Notes: generated by a model from the letters alone, not told the origin. A stretch of 64,000 bases of DNA from Alpinimonas psychrophila (GCF_014137865.1 NZ_JACGWU010000005.1:1-64000); one strand, 5' to 3'; counted from the first letter of the stretch, positions 44,302 to 53,640 are shown. Program-made: numbers and translations.

Positions 44302-45681
44302 ATGACAACCAGCGCAATGGAAGCACCGCCCCAGAAACTCAAACGAGCGCTCGGCCTACCTGGTCTTGTACTTTTTGGGCTGACCTACCTCGCCCCTGTA
44401 ACGGTCTTTACGACCTATGGCCTGGTCACATCAATCACAGAGAATCACCTACCCGCGGCTTACCTTGTTGCACTCATTGCCATGTTGTTCACGGCATCAA
44501 GCTACGGAAAAATGGCGCGCGCATTCCCGGTTGCGGGGAGCGCGTACACCTACACACAACAGACCTTCGGTGGCGGTCTCGGCTTTCTGGCGGGCTGGAC
44601 CCTTATGCTCGATTACCTATTCCTGCCCATGGTCAACTTCATGCTGATTGGCCTCTACGCCAACACCCAATTGCCGGATGTCCCAGCCTGGGTTTTCTTG
44701 TTGGGAGCGTTACTGCTCACACTGCTGCTCAACATTGTCGGCATCACACTCGTGAATCGGGTCAACATCGTGATTGTCACGGTGTCTGTTCTCCTAGCTG
44801 TTGTATTCGTCGCTCTCTCACTCAATTATTTGGGTACCAATCCATCCTCTGCGGGCTTAATTGAACCGTTCTTACCCGGCGGTGGCCTCGGCGCCGTGTT
44901 CTCGGGTGCCGCAATTTTGGCTCTTTCCTTCCTCGGATTTGATGCGGTGTCAACGATGTCCGAAGAGGCGCGAAACCCTCGTCGCGACATCCCGCGAGCA
45001 ATCCTGCTGACCACTCTCATCGGTGGAGCAATCTTCATCGTCGTCGCCTGGGTTGGTGCACTGGTTTTTCCCGACTGGCAGAGCTTCACAAGCGTTGATA
45101 CCGCGGGTGTGGAAGTAATGGCGCGTGTTGGCGGTCAGATATTCACCAGCATCTTCGTTGCGGTCTATATTGTTGGAGCATTTGGATCTGGTATGGCCAC
45201 TCAAATCTCGGTGACGCGGATTATTTACGCGATGGGCCGAGATGGTGTGTTGCCGCGCATCCTGGGCAGGCTATCAGTTCGCTTCCGCACCCCTGTCGTC
45301 GCAGCTGTGGTTGTTTCGTTGATTTCGTGCCTTGGTTTTTTCTTAGCTCTTGGTGATGTATTCAACATGATCAGCTTTGGGGCACTCTTCGCCTTTAGCA
45401 TCGTCAACCTTGCAGTCGTCAAACACTTTCTGTTTCCTCGTGGCGGCCGTATTTCGCCGGCAAACCTCAGAGACTGGATTACCTTCGGCGTGCTTCCCCT
45501 GATTGGCTTCGCCTTGACAATCTGGCTGTGGACATCACTGGTCCCATCAGCCTTCGCCGTTGGGCTTATCTGGATGGGCGCGGGCATCATTGTGCTCGCA
45601 ATTATGACCCGAGGATTCACACGCAAAGCTCCGATTATGGACTTCTCCGAAGCAGAGATTCCTGCAGAAAATACGAGGTAA
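44302..45681 (+). CDS. APC superfamily amino acid permease
   Basis: This 459-residue protein has about 12 membrane helices. Helix 1 holds LVLFGLTYLAPVTVFTTYG; PVAGSAYTYTQQTFGGGLGF in helix 3 and ALSFLGFDAVSTMSEEARNP after helix 6 are typical APC motifs. It should import an amino acid, amine or related compound for the upstream amidohydrolase. The ATG at 44302 has a strong AAAGGAGA site; upstream in-frame codons overlap the previous gene and are not used. Confidence 0.92.
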   Translation: MTTSAMEAPPQKLKRALGLPGLVLFGLTYLAPVTVFTTYGLVTSITENHLPAAYLVALIAMLFTASSYGKMARAFPVAGSAYTYTQQTFGGGLGFLAGWTLMLDYLFLPMVNFMLIGLYANTQLPDVPAWVFLLGALLLTLLLNIVGITLVNRVNIVIVTVSVLLAVVFVALSLNYLGTNPSSAGLIEPFLPGGGLGAVFSGAAILALSFLGFDAVSTMSEEARNPRRDIPRAILLTTLIGGAIFIVVAWVGALVFPDWQSFTSVDTAGVEVMARVGGQIFTSIFVAVYIVGAFGSGMATQISVTRIIYAMGRDGVLPRILGRLSVRFRTPVVAAVVVSLISCLGFFLALGDVFNMISFGALFAFSIVNLAVVKHFLFPRGGRISPANLRDWITFGVLPLIGFALTIWLWTSLVPSAFAVGLIWMGAGIIVLAIMTRGFTRKAPIMDFSEAEIPAENTR

Positions 45682-45691
45682 AGGAACGGAA

Positions 45692-47047
45692 TTACTTCTG
45701 GCGAGAGATTGTGATCATCGCGTCACGGTCGACGACCTTGATGCGCGCGCGGCCCTGGGGCTCACCCAGCGCGATTTCGTGCTCATCAAGGGCGACCCAT
45801 CCATCAATGGTGGTGAACTCGACTCCGCGTGATTCAAGGAGGTCGACAATCGAACCTTCTTCAGGTGAGGCCGGAGCCCACCAGTGTGCCTGGTCGCGCA
45901 AGAGGTGTTTGACGGTTTCCATGGCGTCGGACTTGGTGTGGCCAATGAGGCCCACGGGGCCACGCTTGATCCAACCCGTGGCATAAACCCCGGGAACGAT
46001 CGCGCCGTCATCTCCAACAACCTGACCTTCACGGTTGGGGATGACACCGCGCTTCTCGTCAAAGGGAAGCTCCGGCAAAGGTGAGCCGTAGTAGCCCACG
46101 GCGCGGTAAAGCGCCTGGATCGGAAGTTCGCGAATCTCACCTGTGCCCACAATTCCGCCGCCACCATCGGGCTTCGTGCGCTCGTACCGCAGGGCTGAAA
46201 CATGGCCGTTCTCGTCGCCGACAACCTCAAGCGGTTTGGCATAAAAGTGCAGGTGCAGGCGGCGGGATGCCGCGCCGGTTTCTCGCTCACGCCACGAGTT
46301 CATCACCTTGTGCAAAACGAAGACCTGCTTGTTGGTTTCGATGGCAGCCTGGCTGGCGGCATCCAGAATGAAATCTTCGTCGTAGACGATCATGTCGACA
46401 TCGGCAAGCTCGCCGAGCTCACGCAGCTCCAAAGGGCTGAACTTTGCCTGAGCGGGACCGCGGCGCCCGAAGACATGCACGTCGGTGACGGGATTGGCCG
46501 CGAGGCCGTCATAGACGTTGCCCGGTATTTCTGTGGACAGCAGGTTGGCCGCATGTTTGACGAGCATGCGTGCGGTGTCAAGCGCAACGTTGCCGTTACC
46601 AATGACGGCGACCGACGTCGCTTTCAGCGGCCAGGTGCGCGGAACATCAGGGTGACCATCGAACCAGCTCACAAATTCGGCAGCGCCGTAGCTACCCTCG
46701 AGCTCGACTCCGGGAATGTTCAGCGGGGCATCCTTGATGGCCCCGGTGGAAAAGATGACGGCGTTGTAGTGTCTCTTCAAATCAGCGAGCGTGATAGCCA
46801 CGCCGTACTCGACGTTGCCAAAGAAACGAATATCGCCACGATCGAGAACTTCGCGCAGGGCCGTGATGATGCCCTTGATGCGGGGGTGGTCTGGGGCAAC
46901 GCCATAACGAACGAGGCCGTAGGGGGCGGGCAACTGGTCAAATAAGTCGATCGAGACGTCAAAATTTTTCTCGGCTTTGAGAGCAATGTCCGCGGCATAA
47001 ATGCCCGCAGGGCCAGCGCCGACAATGGCAAGGCGAAGTTTTGTCAC
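45692..47047 (-). CDS. fprA: Ferredoxin-NADP reductase, FprA (adrenodoxin reductase-like)
   Basis: This 451-residue flavoprotein has the FAD-binding VGAGPAGIYAADIAL near the N-terminus, PYGLVRYGVAPDHPRIKG, the NADP-binding GNGNVALDTARML and the C-terminal GWIKRGPVGLIGHTKSDA motif. This set matches FprA of mycobacteria. It transfers electrons between NADPH and ferredoxin in the cytosol. It is encoded 11 bp downstream of the polyprenyl synthase gene and convergent to the permease. Confidence 0.93.
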   Translation of the reverse strand: MTKLRLAIVGAGPAGIYAADIALKAEKNFDVSIDLFDQLPAPYGLVRYGVAPDHPRIKGIITALREVLDRGDIRFFGNVEYGVAITLADLKRHYNAVIFSTGAIKDAPLNIPGVELEGSYGAAEFVSWFDGHPDVPRTWPLKATSVAVIGNGNVALDTARMLVKHAANLLSTEIPGNVYDGLAANPVTDVHVFGRRGPAQAKFSPLELRELGELADVDMIVYDEDFILDAASQAAIETNKQVFVLHKVMNSWRERETGAASRRLHLHFYAKPLEVVGDENGHVSALRYERTKPDGGGGIVGTGEIRELPIQALYRAVGYYGSPLPELPFDEKRGVIPNREGQVVGDDGAIVPGVYATGWIKRGPVGLIGHTKSDAMETVKHLLRDQAHWWAPASPEEGSIVDLLESRGVEFTTIDGWVALDEHEIALGEPQGRARIKVVDRDAMITISRQK

Positions 47048-47058
47048 GGAATGAGTCC

Positions 47059-48120
47059 CTACGTCGTGCGGCTGACGATATGTTCAGCAAAAGCGGAGAG
47101 CGCCTGCTTCACGGCCCCCGAAGGCAAAATGGAAATGGAAGCCACAGCCTCTGCTGCCCACCGTCGAGCCTCTTCACGGGTGGCTTGCGTGACGGGGTGC
47201 GCATAGACCTCACGCACGGCCAGTTCGAAATCAGCTTCGGCCTCGGGCGTTCCCTCCTCGACGTCATGGCGGATGCGCGCGAGCAGTGCCGCGGCGGCCG
47301 GGTCGGTCAGTGCCTGACGTTCGAGCAAGAGCGTCGGCAGCGTGGGCACGCCCGCCCGCAAATCTGTTCCGGACTTCTTCCCGGTCTTGTCTTTGGCCGG
47401 TGCCAAGTCAATGATGTCGTCGGCCAGCTGGAAGGCGATTCCAATTTTCTCGCCGAACGAAACCACGGCCTCTTCATACTTTTCGGGGGCACCCGAGTAG
47501 ACAATTCCGACGCGGGCAGCCGCAGCAATGAGCGAGCCAGTCTTGTCGGCAAGGACCTGGATGTAGTGCTCAATGGCGTCTTCGCCCTCTTGGGGGCCGA
47601 GAGTCTCGTGCAGTTGCCCCAGACACAAGCGTTCAAACGTGGCGGCCTGAAGGAGAATCGCCCGTTCGCCGAGCCGCGACATGAGGCTGCTCGCTCGCGC
47701 AAAAAGAAGGTCGCCCGTGAGGATCGCGGTCGAGTTTCCCCACACGGCGTGAGCGCTGGGGACCCCGCGGCGAATGGGTGCCTCATCCATCACATCGTCG
47801 TGGTACAGCGAGGCAAGGTGCGTGATTTCGATGGCCTCGGCGGCCAGCACGACTTCGGGCGTGGCCCCATTGCCGAGTTGCGCCGTTAACAACGTAAGCA
47901 TTGGTCGAACACGCTTGCCGCCGGCCTCAAAGAGGTAGCGCCCAGTTACGTCGGCCAACGCATCAGCAAAATTGAGATCGGCCTTTATGCCGGCCTCAAT
48001 CTTTTCAATACCGGCGTCGACAAGATCTGAGAGATGCTTGGTCTCGGGCGAAGAAAAAAGCCGCTGACGCAAGCTGATGCGACCGGTTACTCCGGCTGCT
48101 CCGACAGGGCTCGCATTCAC
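47059..48120 (-). CDS. Long-chain polyprenyl diphosphate synthase (menaquinone side chain)
   Basis: This 353-residue trans-prenyltransferase has both Asp-rich motifs, DDVMD at 108-112 and DDIID at 234-238, with GGKRVRP at 67-73. Small residues precede the first motif, as expected for a long-chain product. It elongates farnesyl diphosphate with isopentenyl units. Its position beside menG indicates that it makes the menaquinone tail used by MenA. The GTG start has TAGGCT 6 nt upstream. Confidence 0.92.
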   Translation of the reverse strand: MNASPVGAAGVTGRISLRQRLFSSPETKHLSDLVDAGIEKIEAGIKADLNFADALADVTGRYLFEAGGKRVRPMLTLLTAQLGNGATPEVVLAAEAIEITHLASLYHDDVMDEAPIRRGVPSAHAVWGNSTAILTGDLLFARASSLMSRLGERAILLQAATFERLCLGQLHETLGPQEGEDAIEHYIQVLADKTGSLIAAAARVGIVYSGAPEKYEEAVVSFGEKIGIAFQLADDIIDLAPAKDKTGKKSGTDLRAGVPTLPTLLLERQALTDPAAAALLARIRHDVEEGTPEAEADFELAVREVYAHPVTQATREEARRWAAEAVASISILPSGAVKQALSAFAEHIVSRTT

Positions 48121-48126
48121 TTGTTT

Positions 48127-48132
48127 AGCCTA
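48127..48132 (-). promoter_or_regulatory. TAGGCT -10 box, probable leaderless start
   Basis: TAGGCT, then 6 nt, then the GTG at 48120 on the minus strand. Confidence 0.55.
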
Positions 48133-48192
48133 GTCCCGCGAGCCTGTGTTTAGACCGGCATGATGGGTCTCGTGGTCGCCGTCAAGAGCTGA

Positions 48193-48903
48193 CTAAACAG
48201 GCAGTGGCTTGACGCCGCGGTGTAAGGCCACGACACCGGCGGTGAGGTTTCGGTAGGCAACGTTGACAAAGCCAGCCTCGCGAATCCATGCCGCCAACTT
48301 CTGCTGCTGGGGCCAAGCCTCAATCGACTCGGCAAGGTAGGTGTAGGCCTCAGAATTTGTACTGGAAATTGACGCAAAGAGAGGCATCACCCGACGGAGG
48401 TAGGCGTTGTACCCCGCACGCACGAGGGCCGTTGTCGGCGTCGAGAATTCGCAAATTACAATGCGGCCTCCCGGTTTTGTCACGCGATATAGCTCGGCGA
48501 GCGCCTTTTGGGGTTCGATCACATTCCGTAGACCGAAAGACATTGTGACCGCATCGAACTCATTTTCGACGAAAGGAAGGCCGGTGGCATCCGCTTCAAC
48601 AAATTCGATGAGCGGGTTATCGCCATGCTTGTCACGGCCCACGGCCAACATGCCGGGCGAGAAATCAGCGGCGACCACATGGGCCCCGCTCCGGGCCAAC
48701 GAAGCGCTGCTTGTTCCAGTTCCAGCGGCGAGGTCCAGAATCCGCTCGCCTGGCTGAGGATTGACGGCACGCGTTGTGGAGATTCGCCAGAGTCCGGCGT
48801 TCCCTCCAGAAAGCAACGTATTGGTGCGGTCGTACCCCTTCGCCACGTCGTCAAACATGGCTGAAACGGCGCCTGGCTGCTTAGACAAATCTGCTTTGCT
48901 CAC
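48193..48903 (-). CDS. menG: Demethylmenaquinone methyltransferase
   Basis: This 236-residue SAM-dependent methyltransferase of the UbiE/MenG family has AMFDDVAKGYDRTN at the start, the SAM motif ILDLAAGTGTSS, FGLRNV and the C-terminal LTAGVVALHRG signature. It methylates demethylmenaquinone in the last step of menaquinone synthesis. I chose GTG 48903, with TAGACT 7 nt upstream and a TTGTCA -35 box 16 bp before that; the frame upstream has no family similarity and overlaps menF. Confidence 0.93.
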   Translation of the reverse strand: MSKADLSKQPGAVSAMFDDVAKGYDRTNTLLSGGNAGLWRISTTRAVNPQPGERILDLAAGTGTSSASLARSGAHVVAADFSPGMLAVGRDKHGDNPLIEFVEADATGLPFVENEFDAVTMSFGLRNVIEPQKALAELYRVTKPGGRIVICEFSTPTTALVRAGYNAYLRRVMPLFASISSTNSEAYTYLAESIEAWPQQQKLAAWIREAGFVNVAYRNLTAGVVALHRGVKPLPV

Positions 48904-48910
48904 GGGGCCA

Positions 48911-48933
48911 AGTCTAAGCCTCGGGCGTAGGCT
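48911..48933. promoter_or_regulatory. Divergent leaderless promoters of menG and menF
   Basis: Leftward TAGACT (48911-48916) is 7 nt from the menG GTG; rightward TAGGCT (48928-48933) is 7 nt from the menF GTG. The two -10 boxes are only 11 bp apart, so polymerases at the two promoters would compete. Confidence 0.6.
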
Positions 48934-48940
48934 GACAAGA

Positions 48941-50260
48941 GTGAATACATCGACCCCGCGCGCTCTCGTGGTGGAGACGATTTTGCTGCACGATGTTCCC
49001 GAGATCCTGTCCCTCCTCCCCGCCTCGAATCCGCTGCTCTGGTGGCGCAAGGGTGCGGGCATGGTTGGCCTGGGCCACACGCTCTCTCTCGAGTTCACTG
49101 GTCCTCAGCGCATTACGGATGCCGCCGCCGCCTGGCACCAGATTGCCGCTGCGGCTGAGGTTACCGATCCGCTCGGTATTCCAGGCACCGGACTGATTGC
49201 CTTTGGTGCTTTCACCTTCGCGGCAAGTTCGGCGTTGCCCAGCGTTCTCGTTATTCCTCGCGTGGTCATCGGCCAGCGCGATGGTCAGGGCTGGATAACG
49301 CGCATTCGTTTTGCTGATGAGCCCGCCAACACAGGCATGATTGGCGTGATCCGTTCCGGCGTGGCTCCCGGCGCACGATCGGCTGACTCTGTGGCTGGTT
49401 CTTCGGCGCACACGCTTCTTCCCACCGTGACCCGCGTGGAGCAGGCGACTTCCGTGACGCTTTCTCCCGGCCAGCAGTCTGAGGCGGGGTTTCTGGTGGC
49501 TGTGGATGAGGCTATCTCACGCATCCGTCACAAGGATGTCAGCAAGGTCGTGCTTGCAAGAGACCTTATCGGGCAGCTCGATACCGGAGACGATATTCGC
49601 TCGATGATCGTGAACCTCGCCCAGAGCTATCCCGACTGCTGGACCTATTCAGTGGACGGCCTCATTGGCTCTAGCCCCGAGACTCTTGTCAGTGTTCACG
49701 ACAATCGGATGGAGGCCCGCGTTCTCGCCGGGACGACCAGTCGGGGCGTCGATGCTGTCTCCGATCTTCAGCTCGCGGCATCGCTGGCCTCCAGCACCAA
49801 GGATCTCGATGAACACGGGTTCGCGGTGCGTTCCGTCGTCGAAGCCCTGACTCCCTTCACGAGTCACCTGACGAGAAGCGACGGTCCTTTCACGCTTAAG
49901 TTACCGAACGTCTGGCACCTCGCCACGGACATTGCGGGCGCCCTCACCCATGGCTCAACTTCGCTTGACCTTGTGCAGGCGCTGCATCCCACGGCCGCCG
50001 TTGCCGGCACTCCCACCGCCAAAGCCGTCGCGCTGATCGCGGAACTTGAACCCTTCGACCGTGGTCGCTATGCCGGGCCGGTGGGCTGGATTGCGGCCAA
50101 CGGTGACGGTGAATGGGCGATTGCCTTGCGCTGTGCGCAGGTTTCTGGTTCCACCATTACGGCGTATGCCGGATGCGGAATAGTGGCTGATTCGGTAGCC
50201 GAAACGGAGCTAAATGAGACCCTCATGAAGTTTCGACCCGTGATTGATGCTCTGGCTTAA
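48941..50260 (+). CDS. menF: Isochorismate synthase
   Basis: This 439-residue chorismate-utilising enzyme has the C-terminal core motifs KDVSKVVLARDL, GSSPETLVSV, LAGTTSRG, TKDLDEHGFAV and HPTAAVAGTPTAKA, plus the final GRYAGPVGWIAANGDGEWAI and AGCGIVADS. It converts chorismate to isochorismate with Mg2+, the first committed step of menaquinone synthesis. A separate PabB or siderophore role is less likely given the neighbours. GTG 48941 is chosen from the TAGGCT box 7 nt upstream. Confidence 0.92.
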   Translation: MNTSTPRALVVETILLHDVPEILSLLPASNPLLWWRKGAGMVGLGHTLSLEFTGPQRITDAAAAWHQIAAAAEVTDPLGIPGTGLIAFGAFTFAASSALPSVLVIPRVVIGQRDGQGWITRIRFADEPANTGMIGVIRSGVAPGARSADSVAGSSAHTLLPTVTRVEQATSVTLSPGQQSEAGFLVAVDEAISRIRHKDVSKVVLARDLIGQLDTGDDIRSMIVNLAQSYPDCWTYSVDGLIGSSPETLVSVHDNRMEARVLAGTTSRGVDAVSDLQLAASLASSTKDLDEHGFAVRSVVEALTPFTSHLTRSDGPFTLKLPNVWHLATDIAGALTHGSTSLDLVQALHPTAAVAGTPTAKAVALIAELEPFDRGRYAGPVGWIAANGDGEWAIALRCAQVSGSTITAYAGCGIVADSVAETELNETLMKFRPVIDALA

Positions 50261-50281
50261 GGAACCTCGTAGCGCAATGGC

Positions 50282-52045
50282 CTAACGGGCGAGAATAACC
50301 TCGACGAGCGCGGGGCCAACTCCCGCGCCTGTTAGCGCGCGCTCCAGCTCCCCCGCGTTGGTGACCCGAACGTAGTGCCAACCGTAGGCCGCGGCAAGGC
50401 TCTCAAAGTTCACGTCGTGGGGAGTAAACAGCACCCGTTCGACCGACTCGGGGGAGGCGCTCTGGGCAACTTCGAGGAGGTCGAAAATTGAGCCACCGCC
50501 ATCATTGCCAACGATGACCTGAATACGGGGGCGTTCTTCGCCGCGACCAAACAGCATAGAGCCGGCGTCGTGCAGGGTGGCGAGGTCGCCCAGGAGCACG
50601 CGGGTCAGGGCCGGGGCCGAGGCAAGAGCAATGCCCACCCCGGTCGAAATTGTGCCGTCTATTCCGGCAAGGCCACGGTTCGCATGAACAGGGACCTTTT
50701 TGCCCGGTAACCATCGGTCGGCCACCCGGATAAGGCGGGATGCCCCGAGGACCAGGCGATCGTGAGGCCAACTTGCGCGCCAGACAGCAGTCACCAGCAT
50801 GTCGCGCGTCACGGTAGCGCGAACGGCGGCCAACTCGGCCTTCACGAACGTCCGCTGGGAGGCCGGGGTCTCAGACCGCGCCGTCGTCAGATCCGGTGCC
50901 CGCGTTTCTGGATGAGCCGCCAGCACCGCCGCTTCATGCTCCGCCACAAGGGCGCGGCTCGCCGTCAGCCACGCTCCGAGCCACTTTCGGTCATCGTCAC
51001 TGTCGCCCGGGTCTTCGGCAGATTTTGGAGCGACGGACACGCCATCCAGCACGCGGGCAACGTTATGGCCGGGGTTATAAACCTCCGGCAGGCTTCCCCG
51101 AATGACGATTGTTTCGATGCCACGCTCAGTGTCAGCAACCAGTGCTGGGATCTCACGGCTGAGGGTCGGGTGGCCGAAGATGATGATGCGTTGGATCTGA
51201 TCGACGAGATCGGTCTGAGCGAGAAGCTCCCGGTATCCCAGCACAAGATTGCGACCATAGCGGGCGCCACTGGCAATTTCGGCAATCAGAGGCCACTCAC
51301 CCTGGTGGGCAATCTCTTCTGCCTCTGGGCCAGCGCCGGTCCCAGCGATCACAATGGTGCGGGGGCCGCGCAAGATTTCCGTCGGACGTACCGATGGCCT
51401 TGGGGCCGGGACAAGCATCTCGGGTTTGGCGGATGACGCGGCCAGGAGACCTTCAAACTCTTCCGGAGTGACGCTGCTCGAGAGCGGATCGCGAAAGGCA
51501 AGGTTGAGGTGAACGGGGCCTGGCGCCTGGGCATCCGTCGCTATGGAATAGGCCTTAACGGCCAACGCTAGGCCGCGTTGCTCAACATCAGATTCGGGCA
51601 TGGGAGAAGCCTCGTCTGTGCTCCAGCGGCTGGCGAAACCGAAGATGTCGGGTTGGTGGGTCGTTTGATTGCTGGCAATTCCACGCAACTCTTCCGGGCG
51701 GTCGGCCGTCAGAATCAGCAGAGGTACACCCGAGTGGTGAGCTTCGAGAACGGCGGGGTGCAGGTTGGCAACGGCCGTTCCGGATGTCGTAATCACTACC
51801 GTAGGCACGCCCGTTTCAATGCTCAGACCTAAGCCCAAAAACCCCGCGGCACGTTCATCGATCCTCACGTGCAGACGCACGTCGCCAAGCCGGGCCAGCC
51901 GCTCCGCAGCCAAGGCCAGCGCTTGAGACCGAGCTCCCGGAGCCAGCACAATGTCGCGCACCCCCTGGCGAATCAGACCACCGAGAAGGGAGAAAGCGAA
52001 TCGTGTTGACGGTGCGACCTCAGGCACGCGGGAGGGATCCATCAT
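50282..52045 (-). CDS. menD: SEPHCHC synthase (MenD)
   Basis: This 587-residue thiamine-diphosphate enzyme condenses isochorismate with 2-oxoglutarate. The N-terminal segment LAPGARSQALALAAERL is the MenD form of the SPGSRS motif, with Ala for the first Ser. RIDERAAGFLGLGLS contains the catalytic Glu, and GNDGGGSIFDLLE is the diphosphate/Mg2+ motif. It lies back to back (tail to tail) with menF. ATG 52045 or 52042 is favoured (ACGGAG upstream), so the 5' end overlaps the PLDc_N gene by 26 bp. Confidence 0.92.
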   Translation of the reverse strand: MMDPSRVPEVAPSTRFAFSLLGGLIRQGVRDIVLAPGARSQALALAAERLARLGDVRLHVRIDERAAGFLGLGLSIETGVPTVVITTSGTAVANLHPAVLEAHHSGVPLLILTADRPEELRGIASNQTTHQPDIFGFASRWSTDEASPMPESDVEQRGLALAVKAYSIATDAQAPGPVHLNLAFRDPLSSSVTPEEFEGLLAASSAKPEMLVPAPRPSVRPTEILRGPRTIVIAGTGAGPEAEEIAHQGEWPLIAEIASGARYGRNLVLGYRELLAQTDLVDQIQRIIIFGHPTLSREIPALVADTERGIETIVIRGSLPEVYNPGHNVARVLDGVSVAPKSAEDPGDSDDDRKWLGAWLTASRALVAEHEAAVLAAHPETRAPDLTTARSETPASQRTFVKAELAAVRATVTRDMLVTAVWRASWPHDRLVLGASRLIRVADRWLPGKKVPVHANRGLAGIDGTISTGVGIALASAPALTRVLLGDLATLHDAGSMLFGRGEERPRIQVIVGNDGGGSIFDLLEVAQSASPESVERVLFTPHDVNFESLAAAYGWHYVRVTNAGELERALTGAGVGPALVEVILAR

Positions 52046-52388
52046 CTCCGTTTCGAGGCTCCCCCGGATGCGGCTCGGTAGGGAACGGTCCGCGAGGGTG
52101 AGACTCATTCAACCCGCGCAAAAAATCGATGTCGTCGTCTGGGGCCGTGGGGCCTGTGCGGCTCGGGCCGAAGTACCCCGCCGTTCCACCGGGACCGCTG
52201 GGACGGGGGCGTCCACGCCCCACGAAAAACCAGAGAATGCCACCCAGGGGCGTTATGAAGCAGATCGCGACCCAGAGAGCGCGCGGCAATCCACGAATTC
52301 TGGCCTTGTCAATCAGGATGGCGTCGATGACGGCATAGACGAGAAAGGCGACAAGAATTGCGACGATGATGATGAGTGCGCGGGCCAT
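52020..52388 (-). CDS. PLDc_N domain membrane protein
   Basis: This 122-residue protein has two membrane helices (ALIIIVAILVAFLVYAVIDA and ALWVAICFITPLGGILWFFV) and the IDAILIDKARIRGLPRALW pattern of the PLDc_N (phospholipase D N-terminal) family. A hydrophilic Gly/Pro tail follows. Stand-alone PLDc_N proteins are common in actinobacteria beside menD, and their function is not known. TAGACT lies 9 nt before its ATG. Confidence 0.85.
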   Translation of the reverse strand: MARALIIIVAILVAFLVYAVIDAILIDKARIRGLPRALWVAICFITPLGGILWFFVGRGRPRPSGPGGTAGYFGPSRTGPTAPDDDIDFLRGLNESHPRGPFPTEPHPGEPRNGDDGSLPRA

Positions 52389-52393
52389 AGTGA

Positions 52394-52430
52394 ACTCAGT
52401 CTAGGCTCGTCGTCCGAGCGTAGACTGAGT
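52394..52430. promoter_or_regulatory. Mirror-image divergent promoters
   Basis: TAGACTGAGT occurs rightward at 52421-52430 and leftward at 52394-52403, forming perfect 10-bp arms around 17 bp. Each copy serves as a -10 box, 7 nt before the DUF4229 GTG and 9 nt before the PLDc_N ATG. Confidence 0.65.
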
Positions 52431-52433
52431 GCT

Positions 52434-52706
52434 GTGAAAAACTTTCCCGCGTGGTTGCAATACACGCTTCTTCGCCTTGTTTCCTTTATTGTTCCCCTCG
52501 CAATTCTTCTGGCCCTCGGCGTCGAAGGATGGATTTCGGCACTGGTTGCTGCCGTCATCGGAATTTGCGTCTCGTACATCTTTTTTGCGCGTTCGCGAAA
52601 TGCCGTCGCCCTACAGATTCACACAGCGCGCACACGCAAGACGCCCTTCGTGGGGGCTGACGATGCGGCCGAGGACGCTGCCGTGGACGCCACCAACGAG
52701 CGCTAG
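52434..52706 (+). CDS. DUF4229 family membrane protein
   Basis: This 90-residue protein starts VKNFPAWLQYTLLRLVSFIV and has two hydrophobic helices (LVSFIVPLAILLALGV; ALVAAVIGICVSYIFF), then a basic stretch and an acidic Ala-rich tail. The pattern matches the actinobacterial DUF4229 family, often found in menaquinone loci. Function is unknown. GTG 52434 fits the TAGACT box 7 nt upstream. Confidence 0.85.
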   Translation: MKNFPAWLQYTLLRLVSFIVPLAILLALGVEGWISALVAAVIGICVSYIFFARSRNAVALQIHTARTRKTPFVGADDAAEDAAVDATNER

Positions 52707-52715
52707 TTTCTTGAG

Positions 52716-53627
52716 CTAAAAGAAAAAACCTACCGTGAGGCCGGCTCCGAACAAGAGGCCAACAAAGCTGGCCAGCTTGAGCGAAAGCACATATTCGCCG
52801 GGGGTTTTGGCCGTGCCGGCGATGACGCACGCGGGCAGGGCAACCAGCAGCCCAAACTGCACGAGCCAGACGAGTGGATACAGCATGGCAAGCACCGCTG
52901 CCAGCGCAAAAGGAACCAGAAGAAGCGCGCAGAACGCAACGATAGAGGCTCTTCGACCCATCCGCACCGCGAGTGTTTTCTTGCCTGCTTTCGTGTCGGT
53001 GGCAATATCGCGAATGTTGTTGACCATCAGAACCGCACACGCGATCAGTCCCGCACCGACTCCGCCGAACCAACTCTCGACGTTGATGACCCCGGCCTGA
53101 ACGAAGGTCGTTCCCACCGTGGCGACCAAGCCAAAGAAGATGAAAACAAAGAGCTCGCCAAGACCGCTATAGCCATACGGTCGCTTGCCCCCGGTGTAGA
53201 ACCACGCGGCGATAACAGCGGCAATCCCAATCGCGGTCAACCACCAGTAACCGGTAATCAGGATGACGGAGACACCGGCGATTGCAGCGAGAACAAAGAA
53301 GGCACCAGCGACGGCCAGGACGCGCTTGGGTTCCGCCTTTCCCGATCCCGTCAGGCGCGGTGGGCCGACTCGAAATTCATCAGTTCCCCGAATGCCGTCG
53401 GAGTAATCGTTCGAATAGTTAACGGCGATTTGCAGAGACAACGAGACGACGAGACAGAGCAGCGCGAGCACGGGATCGAATCGGTCAACGAGTGAAGCGG
53501 CTCCCGACCCAATGGCAACCGGTGCGACGGCGAGCGGGAGTGTGCGCAAACGCGCGCCCGAAACCCAGTCGGAACGCGACGCCGGAACGTTCTTGCGATT
53601 TCCGTTTGTCCTGGATTTAGTGGCCAC
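52716..53627 (-). CDS. menA: 1,4-dihydroxy-2-naphthoate polyprenyltransferase
   Basis: This 303-residue UbiA-family membrane protein has about eight helices and the first Asp-rich motif NYSNDYSDGIRGTDE. The second Asp-rich region is NNIRDIATDTKAGKKTLAVR. It attaches the polyprenyl chain to dihydroxynaphthoate at the membrane. The GTG start is preceded by TAGACT at 7 nt. Confidence 0.94.
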   Translation of the reverse strand: MATKSRTNGNRKNVPASRSDWVSGARLRTLPLAVAPVAIGSGAASLVDRFDPVLALLCLVVSLSLQIAVNYSNDYSDGIRGTDEFRVGPPRLTGSGKAEPKRVLAVAGAFFVLAAIAGVSVILITGYWWLTAIGIAAVIAAWFYTGGKRPYGYSGLGELFVFIFFGLVATVGTTFVQAGVINVESWFGGVGAGLIACAVLMVNNIRDIATDTKAGKKTLAVRMGRRASIVAFCALLLVPFALAAVLAMLYPLVWLVQFGLLVALPACVIAGTAKTPGEYVLSLKLASFVGLLFGAGLTVGFFF

Positions 53628-53634
53628 GATCGTG

Positions 53635-53640
53635 AGTCTA
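53635..53640 (-). promoter_or_regulatory. TAGACT -10 box of menA
   Basis: TAGACT, then 7 nt, then the GTG at 53627. It overlaps the 3' end of menE (stop at 53638), so menA has its own promoter inside the menB-menE unit. Confidence 0.55.
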
